Below, piece after piece: positions 1 through 7,300 of a stretch of DNA of 8,473 nt. The DNA is from Acidobacteriota bacterium (lineage in GTDB: Bacteria > Acidobacteriota > Terriglobia > Acidoferrales > UBA7541). Numbering within the stretch: the first letter of the stretch is position 1; each line of letters opens with the position of its first letter. The stretch is from assembly GCA_019239815.1 (NCBI GenBank), contig JAFAZL010000484.1, positions 1 through 8,473 of the forward strand, written 5' to 3'. The position numbers and the translations under genes are program-made. The notes under the pieces are model-generated. The model was not told the DNA's origin and did no database searches. It saw only the letters and a program-made list of their open reading frames with translations.

Positions 1-1093
1 GGCCTTGCGATGCAGGACCGCTGGGGAGCGGGTCGATGTCGTCGAGGCGGGCCATGTCTTCGACGGGAACTTCGACTCTGAGGTCGAGTTGCTTTTTCTC
101 GCCGGCGTCGATGATGGTGATGGGGCGGTAGACGGGAGCGTAGAAGGATGATTCGAATTCGGAGAGGGGCTGGTCAGGAGGGAGAGGCGTCGCTGGTGAT
201 TCGGATTCGGAGTTGAGATCGTTTGCTGATGGTTCGGATTGCACCGCTGCTTCAGAAAGCAGATTCCTCGCTTCGCTCGGAATGACATCGTGAGGAAGGT
301 CGCGATGAGCGGGTTCTGTTTTGGCGGGGGATTTTGGGACTTCGGCGCCGCCGAGGAAGCGGGCGACTTCTTCTAAGGGGCGCTGTGTGGCGGAGAGGCC
401 GATGCGTTGGATGCGTCGGCCGGTTAGTTTTTCGAGGCGTTCGAGGGAGAGCGAAAGGTGCGAACCTCGCTTGGTGGGAACGAGGGCATGAATTTCGTCG
501 AGGATCACGGTGTCGACGGCGCGAAGAAGTTCGCGGGGCTGCGATGTTAATAAGAGGTAGAGCGATTCGGGAGTGGTGATGAGGATGTCGGACGGGTGGC
601 GCAGGAATCGGGCGCGTTCGGCGGTCGGAGTGTCGCCGGTGCGGATCGCGATCGTGGGCTCGTGATACGCGTGGCCGAGACGCTGGGCCGCTTGCGCGAT
701 GCCGACGAGAGGGGCACGAAGGTTGCGCTCGACGTCGACGGCGAGAGCTTTGATCGGGGAAATATAGATGACGCGGCAGCGGGCTTCGTCGGGCGGCTTG
801 TCCGTGGAAAACATCAGGCGATTGATGCACCAGAGGAATGCGGCGAGAGTCTTGCCGGTGCCGGTGGGGGCCAGGATGAGTGTGGAGTCGCCGCGCGCGA
901 TGGCTGGCCAGCCGAGTGTTTGCGGACGCGTGGGGCCGGTGAAGACGGCGGAGAACCAGTCGCGCACGGCGGGATGGAAGAGGTCGAGGGCGTTCGCGCG
1001 TGGGACGGCGGGCACCGACGCGGTTTCAGGTGCAATGGGCTGCGTCGCGTCGGCCGACTTCGGTGGCGCTTTTTTTGAATTTCGCTTTGGCAC
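1..1093 (-). CDS. lhr: Lhr-type ATP-dependent DNA helicase, N-terminal part (runs off left edge)
   Basis: This is the N-terminal 364 codons of a superfamily 2 DEAD/DEAH helicase of the Lhr (large helicase-related) family. The frame is open from 1093 to the window edge with no stop. Visible motifs are a P-loop APTGTGKT at residues 75-82, the YISPIKAL segment, the RTGDTP segment, ILITTPESLYLLLTS, a DEIH box at 199-202, the KRGSHLSLSLERL segment and SAT (motif III) at 234-236. All are typical of Lhr. Family members are usually about 1400-1600 residues, so most of the protein lies outside the window. Start choice: an in-frame TAG lies four codons upstream of a GTG at 1093, and no in-frame ATG occurs before the P-loop, so GTG is the likely start. 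A GGAAG sits about 19 bases upstream, too far for a good Shine-Dalgarno site. Residues about 250-322 are a Pro/Ser/Glu-rich insertion absent from E. coli Lhr as I recall it; conserved sequence resumes at RPITIIDAG. The gene is divergent from the radical SAM/UdgX operon. Lhr proteins are 3'-5' ATP-dependent translocases implicated in DNA repair. Confidence 0.93.
   Translation of the reverse strand, partial: MPKRNSKKAPPKSADATQPIAPETASVPAVPRANALDLFHPAVRDWFSAVFTGPTRPQTLGWPAIARGDSTLILAPTGTGKTLAAFLWCINRLMFSTDKPPDEARCRVIYISPIKALAVDVERNLRAPLVGIAQAAQRLGHAYHEPTIAIRTGDTPTAERARFLRHPSDILITTPESLYLLLTSQPRELLRAVDTVILDEIHALVPTKRGSHLSLSLERLEKLTGRRIQRIGLSATQRPLEEVARFLGGAEVPKSPAKTEPAHRDLPHDVIPSEARNLLSEAAVQSEPSANDLNSESESPATPLPPDQPLSEFESSFYAPVYRPITIIDAGEKKQLDLRVEVPVEDMARLDDIDPLPSGPASQG
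261..287 (-). repeat. Dispersed acidobacterial-type short repeat, in-frame inside the helicase gene
   Basis: On the plus strand this reads agattcctcgcttcgctcgg followed by aatgaca. I recognise it as the short repeat found in many copies in Acidobacteriota and some other phyla, usually between genes. It has a 5-bp inverted repeat, ATTCC (263-267) and GGAAT (279-283), around an 11-base loop. The 12-base core CTCGCTTCGCTC (267-278) is a perfect mirror repeat. Here it lies within the lhr reading frame and is translated on the minus strand as VIPSEARNL (about residues 268-277) without breaking the frame. It is the only copy in the window, so its repetitive nature is recalled knowledge, not something seen here. 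Confidence 0.7.
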
Positions 1094-1324
1094 AGTTTGG
1101 GTCTATGAAAGGCTTCCTTCGTTAGATGCGCGGGCTGATGAATCTATTCGATTTCAGAAATTTCGAAAGATTTTATTTGTCTGACGCAGTGGCGCCGCCG
1201 AAGCGACAAGCACCGGGGCGACATCCAATGCGACACCAGCCAACGTAGAGCAAATATCCTAGCTTTTCGTGAGCGGCGTAGTTCCGATCGCGTATTCGCT
1301 TTATTTTCGCCTATACTAGTTTAC
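1094..1324. promoter_or_regulatory. Divergent intergenic region between lhr and the radical SAM/UdgX operon
   Basis: This 231-base spacer must hold the promoters for both divergent genes. An AT-rich patch at 1141-1180 contains two adjacent palindromes, TTTCaGAAA (1152-1160) and TTTCGAAA (1161-1168), about 60-75 bases upstream of the lhr start codon. They could be an operator or promoter-proximal element. I see no convincing -35/-10 pair for lhr. A TATCCT at 1255-1260 is a weak alternative -10 for the rightward operon. I find no E. coli-type (CTGT-N8-ACAG) or Bacillus-type (GAAC-N4-GTTC) LexA box, and no RNA gene. Confidence 0.4.
1312..1317 (+). promoter_or_regulatory. Candidate -10 box giving a leaderless transcript
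   Basis: TATACT matches the sigma70 -10 consensus at five of six positions. Only seven bases separate it from the ATG at 1325, so transcription would begin at or within a base or two of the start codon. No Shine-Dalgarno sequence precedes this ATG, which agrees with a leaderless message. No good -35 hexamer lies 16-18 bases upstream, which weakens the call. Confidence 0.4.
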
Positions 1325-2626
1325 ATGGAAATCGCGGCCAAATTGGAGATTTTAGCGGATGCGGCGAAGTATGACGCGTCTTGTGCGAGCAGTGGAGCGA
1401 TTCGAAAGACAGCGCCAGGCGGCATAGGAAATTCAACTGGGATGGGGATTTGCCACAGCTATACGCCGGATGGGCGGTGCGTATCGCTGTTGAAGATTTT
1501 GCTGACGAATTATTGCGTGTATGACTGCAAGTTTTGCGTGAACCGGATTTCGAGCGATACGCGGCGCGCACGATTCACGCCTGAAGAAATTGTCTCACTG
1601 ACGCTGGATTTTTACCGACGAAACTACATTGAAGGGTTGTTTTTGAGTTCGGGAATTATTCAGAGCCCGGACTACACGATGGAGCAGCTTGTGGCGGTGG
1701 CGCGCGGGTTGCGGACGGAGCATCGGTTCAATGGCTACATCCATTTGAAGGCGATACCGGGTGCATCGCGAGAGATTTTGCATGAGGCGGGATCGTGGGC
1801 TGACCGGTTGAGCGCGAACGTGGAGCTCCCGACTCAGGATGATTTGACGAAGCTGGCACCGGAGAAGCAGCTGGTGACGATTCGGGAGACGATGGGCGGA
1901 ATTACGGCTGACGTTGAGCGGGCGAAGGAAGAAACGCGGGCAGCGGCGAAAATTGTGTCGCGGCCCGGCGGGATCGGGGCGAAGAGAATTTCGACGATGC
2001 GATCGAAGTTTGCACCGGCGGGGCAGAGCACGCAGATGGTGGTCGGCGCGACGGAGACGAATGACGCGACGATCTTGAGTCTGGCGTCGGATTTGTACGG
2101 GACGCATGGGCTGCGGCGGATTTATTACTCGGCGTTTAGTCCGTTTCCGAAGGCGGATTCGCGGCTGCCGATTCAGGCGCCGCCGCTAGTGAGGGAGCAC
2201 CGACTGTATCAGGCGGACTGGTTGATGCGGTATTACGGATTTTTGGCAGGTGAGCTGACAACACCTGCGCAGCCGAATCTGGATTTGCGAGTCGATCCGA
2301 AATTGAATTGGGCGCTACGAAATCGGGAGAAATTTCCGATCGACATTAATCGAGGGACGCGAGAGGAGTTGTTGCGTATTCCGGGCATCGGGTATCGGAC
2401 GGTGGCGAGGATTTTGTCGATTCGGAAATATCACAAGATGCGGCTGGAAGATTTGAAGAAGCTGCGTGTGTTTTTGCGGCGGGCGAAGGCGTTTGTGACC
2501 ACGGAGGATTTTTCGCCGGAGGTGGGCGAGCTGGATTCGGTGGAACTGGAGACGGGGTTTGCGGAGGCGCCGGTGCAGATGAGCTTGTTTGAGGCGCAGG
2601 TGGCGGCGGTTAATGGGGAGTTGTAG
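1325..2626 (+). CDS. Putative DNA modification/repair radical SAM protein with C-terminal HhH (TIGR03916-like)
   Basis: This 433-residue protein matches, by recognition, the radical SAM family that is genetically linked to UdgX-type uracil-DNA-binding proteins. The radical SAM cluster motif CxxxCxxC is at C64, C68 and C71. Further cysteines C20 (DASCASSG), C43 (GICHSY) and C52 (GRCVSL) precede it. The middle contains FLSSGIIQSPDYTMEQL, IHLKAIPGA, NVELPTQ, FAPAGQSTQMVVGA and YYSAFSPFP, the core of the barrel in this family. Residues about 342-385 form a helix-hairpin-helix DNA-binding motif with PGIG at 353-356. QMSLF at 418-422 resembles a bacterial sliding-clamp-binding peptide. The start at 1325 is supported because the family signature (LEILADAAKYDASCASSG) begins within ten residues; there is no Shine-Dalgarno. 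The stop lies 34 bases before the UdgX start, so the two are probably one transcript. The substrate is unknown; repair or modification of a DNA base is inference from the association. Confidence 0.93.
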   Translation: MEIAAKLEILADAAKYDASCASSGAIRKTAPGGIGNSTGMGICHSYTPDGRCVSLLKILLTNYCVYDCKFCVNRISSDTRRARFTPEEIVSLTLDFYRRNYIEGLFLSSGIIQSPDYTMEQLVAVARGLRTEHRFNGYIHLKAIPGASREILHEAGSWADRLSANVELPTQDDLTKLAPEKQLVTIRETMGGITADVERAKEETRAAAKIVSRPGGIGAKRISTMRSKFAPAGQSTQMVVGATETNDATILSLASDLYGTHGLRRIYYSAFSPFPKADSRLPIQAPPLVREHRLYQADWLMRYYGFLAGELTTPAQPNLDLRVDPKLNWALRNREKFPIDINRGTREELLRIPGIGYRTVARILSIRKYHKMRLEDLKKLRVFLRRAKAFVTTEDFSPEVGELDSVELETGFAEAPVQMSLFEAQVAAVNGEL

Positions 2627-2642
2627 GGCAGCAGTCGTTATG

Positions 2643-2659
2643 AGGAGTGGGGCCAAGGA
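2643..2659 (+). promoter_or_regulatory. Ribosome-binding region deciding the start of the UdgX fusion gene
   Basis: AGGAG at 2643-2647 lies 13 bases before the ATG at 2661, slightly long but usable. AAGGA at 2655-2659 is too close. The alternative ATG at 2640 has only AGGG (2625-2628) 11 bases upstream. The 2661 start gives MEIRFSGLFEDW, which resembles how DUF4130-type proteins usually begin, so it is preferred. Confidence 0.5.
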
Positions 2660-2660
2660 T

Positions 2661-4136
2661 ATGGAAATTCGGTTTAGCGGGCTGTTTGAGGATTGGCAGA
2701 AACGTGCGCGGGAGCTGTTGAAGAAGGACGTCGCGCCGCGAGATGTGATTTGGGTTGAAGAGTCGGGACAGCAGCCGTTGTTTGACGCTAGCGCAGGCAC
2801 TCAGAATATCTCGTCCCAGGTCACAAACGGAACAAACGCGACAAGCTTCAAAGTGCCGAAACGGTTTGTGGAATTGGCGAGGAATGTTGCGGCGTTTCGA
2901 GATACGAAGAAGTGGGGTTTGCTGTACTCGGTGCTGTGGCGGATCGCGCGTGAGAATCACCATTTGCTGAAGGTGGAGACTGACGATGAGGTGATTCAGT
3001 TGCTGCGGATGGAGGACGCGGTTTCGCGTGACGTGCATCATATGCACGCGTTTGTGCGATTCAAGAAGGTGACGGACACCGAGGGAGAGCGCTACATCGC
3101 GTGGTACAAGCCGGATCACAAGTCTATTCGATTGGCGGCGCCGTTTTTTGCGAAGCGGTTTGCGGGGATGCGATGGTCGATTCTGACTCCGGATGGGTCG
3201 GCGCATTGGGATGGCAAGGCGTTGCGATTTTCGTCGGGCGTGGACACGCCGCCGGCGAACGAGGATGGGCTGGAAGAATTGTGGAGCAAGTATTACGCAA
3301 CAACGTTCAATCCAGCGCGGACGAATTTGCGGATGATGCGATCGGAGATGCCGCAGCGATTCTGGAACAACATGCCGGAACTCGCGAATCTGGGACAAGT
3401 GTTGGCGAAAGCGCCCGGGCGTGTAGAAGAAATGATCGCGGTGCAGAAGAAGACGCCGGGCGCGGGTGCGTTTGTGCCACCGAACGCGGATTTGAAGCAG
3501 TTGCGCGAAGCGGTGAGCGGATGCGAAGGGTGCGAGCTTTACAAACATGCAACGCAGCCTGTGTTTGGCGAAGGGCCGGCAGATGCGCGCATTGTGCTAA
3601 TTGGCGAGCAGCCGGGCGATTCGGAAGATCGGGCGGGGCGGCCATTCGTCGGACCGGCGGGAGAGGTTTTGAATCGAGCGCTGGCGGAAGCGGGGATGAA
3701 TCGATCGGAAGTGTATCTGACGAATGCCGTGAAGCATTTCGCGTTCGAAGAGCGCGGGAAGAGGCGCATTCACCGCACCCCGCGGCTGAGCGAGGTCACC
3801 ACGTGCAAGCCGTGGATGGAAGCGGAACTCGAACAAGTGGCGCCCGAGATTCTGGTCTGCATGGGCGCGACTGCGGCCAAGGCGGTGTTCGGGGCGCAGT
3901 TTCGATTGACGGAACAACGCGGAAAATTTTTGGAGAGTCGATTCGCCGCCAAAACCCTGACGACGTATCACCCCTCGGCTGTCTTAAGGGCGGACAGTCC
4001 AGCTGCGCAAGATGCGCTTTACAGGGTGCTAGTGGAAGATTTGAAGAGCGTTGCTGTAGAGGCTAGGCGGCTCGCGAAAAACGTCGCGGCCACGGCTGTC
4101 GCAAGTGGTCGGAACCGCAAATCATTGTTCAGCTAG
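2661..4136 (+). CDS. DUF4130-type domain fused to UdgX-type uracil-DNA-binding domain
   Basis: This is a two-domain fusion of 491 residues. Residues 1 to about 255 resemble the DUF4130/TIGR03915 family (probable DNA metabolism protein): an N-terminal MEIRFSGLFEDW, then RLAAPFFAKRF, FVRFKKV and YYATTFNPARTNLRMM. Residues about 286-480 are a UdgX-type member of the uracil-DNA glycosylase superfamily (TIGR03914-like). C288, C291, C382 and C400 fit the four ligands of the [4Fe-4S] cluster. GEQPGD at 315-320 is motif I, KRRIH at 367-371 is the UdgX-specific loop, and HPSAVLR at 437-443 is motif II. In Mycobacterium smegmatis UdgX the equivalent histidine (here H371) forms a covalent bond with uracil-containing DNA; that this one does so is inference. 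The gene follows the radical SAM gene by 34 bases. A longer form from 2589 would overlap that gene; 2640 is possible. The basic tail ends in KSLFS. No terminator is evident after the stop. Confidence 0.93.
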   Translation: MEIRFSGLFEDWQKRARELLKKDVAPRDVIWVEESGQQPLFDASAGTQNISSQVTNGTNATSFKVPKRFVELARNVAAFRDTKKWGLLYSVLWRIARENHHLLKVETDDEVIQLLRMEDAVSRDVHHMHAFVRFKKVTDTEGERYIAWYKPDHKSIRLAAPFFAKRFAGMRWSILTPDGSAHWDGKALRFSSGVDTPPANEDGLEELWSKYYATTFNPARTNLRMMRSEMPQRFWNNMPELANLGQVLAKAPGRVEEMIAVQKKTPGAGAFVPPNADLKQLREAVSGCEGCELYKHATQPVFGEGPADARIVLIGEQPGDSEDRAGRPFVGPAGEVLNRALAEAGMNRSEVYLTNAVKHFAFEERGKRRIHRTPRLSEVTTCKPWMEAELEQVAPEILVCMGATAAKAVFGAQFRLTEQRGKFLESRFAAKTLTTYHPSAVLRADSPAAQDALYRVLVEDLKSVAVEARRLAKNVAATAVASGRNRKSLFS

Positions 4137-4232
4137 TGATTGCAGATCTGTAACAAATCCCCCATATCTCAGCGCAAACGTCCGCGTCCCTGTGCAAAAA
4201 ATTCATGTCTGTGGATATGCGGGCTGCTCAAC

Positions 4233-4261
4233 TTGACACAGCATCGAACGGCGGTTAACTT
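4233..4261 (+). promoter_or_regulatory. Sigma70-type promoter for the receptor gene
   Basis: A perfect -35 hexamer TTGACA (4233-4238) is followed after 17 bases by TAACTT (4256-4261), a reasonable -10. Transcription would start near 4268 and leave a leader of about 115 bases before the receptor ATG. The 247-base gap 4137-4383 otherwise holds no gene I can support. The upstream part shows a CAGATCTG palindrome (4143-4150) but no clear terminator for the preceding operon. Confidence 0.6.
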
Positions 4262-4364
4262 TTCTCACCAATGTTTTTTGGCGACTCCACGTAGATCGCC
4301 TGCCTGTCTGTTGTGTCGGGGGATGTGAAGTCGGGGGCTGAGGGCTGCGACCACCCAAGGATCG

Positions 4365-4377
4365 CGCCAGAGGGGCG
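4365..4377 (+). promoter_or_regulatory. Ribosome binding site of the receptor gene, in a small hairpin
   Basis: AGAGGGG (4369-4375) lies eight bases before the ATG at 4384 and is a good Shine-Dalgarno sequence. CGCC (4365-4368) and GGCG (4374-4377) can pair around AGAGG, placing the ribosome-binding core in a five-base loop. Whether this short stem matters for translation cannot be told from sequence. Confidence 0.45.
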
Positions 4378-4383
4378 TCTAAG

Positions 4384-7300
4384 ATGTGTAAAAAGTCTAT
4401 TTTCATTGTCATTCTGGGTGTCTTTGCGCTTCTGATCGCGCCGGCGACGTACGGGCAGGCGGTCGGAAGCTTCACAGGCACCGTTATGGACAAGTCGGGC
4501 AGCGCGATCTCGGGCGCAACGGTACGCGCGATTTCGGAAGCGACCGGCATCTCGCGCGAAGTGAAGACCGACGAGGTTGGCCACTACCTCATCCCGCTAT
4601 TGCCACCGGCGAATTACACGGTCCACGTCGAGTCTACAGGGTTTCAGACGACGGAGCAGCGCGGCGTGAAGTTGCAGGTGGACGAAGCGCGAACGCTGGA
4701 CTTCTCGCTGGCAGTGGCTGCAGTGTCTTCGCAGATCGAAGTCGAAGCGGCGGCGGTTGCGGTGGAGACGACGAATCCATCACTGGGGCAGGTCATCACC
4801 GGGCAGCAAGTCGCGCAGCTTCCGTTGAACGGGCGCGACTTTGTGCAGCTCGCTTCGCTGACGCCGGGCACCGTGCAAGAGACAAATCCGAACAGCTTCT
4901 TCACGGCCGGCGCGGACAGCGAAGTTGCAGCGCGCGGATCGTTCTCGTTGTCGGTCGGCGGGTCGCGGCCGAACGCGACGGATTGGCTGCTGGACGGCGT
5001 GGATAACAATGAGCTGACGTCAGGTGGCATCGGGATTTTCTCGGGAATCGACTCGATTCAGGAATTCAAGGTTCTGACGTACAACTATTCCGCCGAATAC
5101 GGGACGCGCGCGGGACCAACCGTGCTGGTCACGACGAAATCTGGCGCGAATGATTTTCACGGATCATTGTTCGAGTTTCTGCGCAATACATCGCTCGACG
5201 CGAAGAGCTTTTTTGCGACGTCGGCGGAAAAGTTCAACCTAAACCAGTATGGAGGTTCACTCGGCGGACCGATTCGGAAGAACAAGACGTTCTTCTTCAT
5301 CGATGGAGAGCAGAAATCTCAGCGACATGGGCAGACGGTCACTGGGCTTGTTCCGTCGGAAGCGATGCGGAGCGGCGATTTCAGTGCCGATCCATTCGGC
5401 AACCCGATCTCCGGCCTGGGGATCGTGAATCCCAACATGATCGGCGCTTCGACCGATCCGACGGCGGCGGTGAACATTTATTTCCATTGCGACGCGGCGG
5501 GCAATCCGCTGCCGATCGCGACGAATGGAAGCCAGGCGCCAGGAACGGCGTGCAACAAGATTCCGGCAGGATTGTTCAGTCCAGTCGGCCAGGCCTTGAT
5601 CAATTTGTATCCGGCTCCGAATGCGAACAATGCCACAGCGGGCTTCAACTTCGTAAACTCGCCGGTTCGAAAACTGGATGAGACGAAGTTTGATATCCGC
5701 TTGGATCACAACTTCTCGAGCGTTGACACCGCCTTTGCGCGATTCAGCTACGACCAAGCCGTTTCTTATGTGCCCGGCGGTGGCGGGATCGGATCATTTG
5801 CGGAAGCGAGCGCGTTTGGCAGCAACCAGGGTATCCAGAACCACTCGCGGCAAATCGCGATCGGCGAAACGCATGTGTTTTCGCCGTCAACGGTGAACCA
5901 AGCGACTTTCGGATATAACCGAATCTTCGACTACATCACTTCGCAGGGCACTGGGACGTGCGCTTCGGCGACCATCGGAATTCCCGGCGCGAATCTGGGT
6001 TGTGCGGGCGGAGCCGTAGGAACAGGCGAGAAATGCGCGGCGGGAGCGTACAGCTGCGGGCTCACTTCGGTGCTGATGGTCGGCGGCTACTGGTCGCTGG
6101 GTGACCGCGGCTATTCGCCGTTCCAAGGCGGCACGAACGTCTTCTCCTTCAAAGACACGGTCGATCTGATTCGCGGCAAGCATGACTTCAGGGTCGGATT
6201 CGACATTCGCGCAAATCAGATGAACGTAGGCGCCGAGGCATTTCAGGATGGGTTCTGGATTCCGGGCGTCGCTGGCAACTTCAGTGGATTCACGAGCGCA
6301 GCAACTGCTACATCGCCGGCGGTGAGCATTGCTGGCAATCCGGAAGCAGATGTGCTCATGGGCTTGCTGGGGTTGTCGCAGCACGATCAGACGTTCAAGG
6401 GTCCCGTAACGGGGCGGCGATGGAAGATTTACAGGCCGTTCGTGGAAGACGACTGGCGCATCCGAAAGGACCTGACGCTAAACCTTGGAATCGCGTGGGA
6501 TCTAACCACACCAATCGGTGAAGCGGACGGACGTTTGGCGAACTATTTACCCGACACAAACCAGCTTTTGATCGCGAACCAGAACGGAGTCAGTTCATCG
6601 GCCGGCGTCAAGATGAACAAGACGGCGTTCGAACCGAGAATCGGCTTGGCGTACAAGGTTCTCGGCAGCGAGAAGACGGCGCTCCGCGCCGGCTACGCTG
6701 TCTATCACGACTCTGCATGGAGCATGGGCGCTCAGGGCTTGTGGCAGAACCCGCCGTTCTTTGCGGAATCGGATGGATTCGGCGCCGCGGGATGCGCGTT
6801 TGCGACGTCCTACTGCGCTACGGTTCTCGGCCAGACACCAAGCGGCATCAAGATGGACGATGGATTCCCGATTTTCGCGGGGCCCCCGACACTCGCGACG
6901 TTCACGGGAACGCTTTTTACGCAGCCCACGGATTTTCATCTCGGGATGGTGCAGCAGTTTAACGTCAACGTGGAGCGGCAGTTGCCGGCGAACGTCGTTC
7001 TGACGGCGGGTTATGCCGGATCGCGCGGACGGCACATTCTCGTTGCCGGGAATAACCTGAACACGTTTGGCCCAACCGCATGCGGGACGAACACAATCGG
7101 ATGCAATCCTGATGGGACGCCATATGTTCCGCCTTACGCGGCCGCAAATGCGATGTTGCTTTTCGGCGACGTTGGTCGCACGCAATACGATTCGCTCCAG
7201 ATAAGGCTCGAAACTAAGACCCCGAAGCACGGGCTGTATGCGCTCGTCAGTTACACCTACTCGAAAACCTATGACAACGGTTTGAGCGACGGTTTGGGGT

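Noticed and set aside
252..830. A 192-codon minus-strand open frame
   Set aside because: It is an out-of-frame shadow of the lhr reading frame; its translation is Arg/Pro/Ser-rich with no recognisable domain, whereas the overlapping frame shows all the helicase motifs.
1177..1209. TTGTC/GACAA inverted arms in the divergent intergenic region
   Set aside because: The arms are 5 bp with a 23-base interior that does not pair; expected by chance.
2589..2660. A 24-residue N-terminal extension of the UdgX fusion from an ATG at 2589
   Set aside because: It would overlap the end of the radical SAM gene by 38 bases, is Arg-rich and does not resemble the family; the start at 2661 matches the usual N-terminus.
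2610..3548. A 312-codon minus-strand open frame opposite the UdgX gene
   Set aside because: It is antisense to a clearly conserved protein, and its Arg/His/Leu-rich translation is typical of an antisense shadow in GC-rich DNA.
3101..4066. A 321-codon plus-strand open frame within the UdgX gene
   Set aside because: It is an alternate frame of the same region; the UDG motifs and Fe-S cysteines are all in the other frame.
4143..4150. CAGATCTG palindrome just after the UdgX stop codon as a terminator
   Set aside because: It is only eight bases with no loop and no following T-tract, so it cannot form a useful hairpin.
4140..4328. A 62-codon open frame upstream of the receptor
   Set aside because: It has no Shine-Dalgarno or recognisable similarity and covers the receptor promoter, so it is most likely chance.
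6595..7230. A 211-codon minus-strand open frame inside the receptor gene
   Set aside because: It is an antisense shadow of the barrel-coding frame with no domain content.
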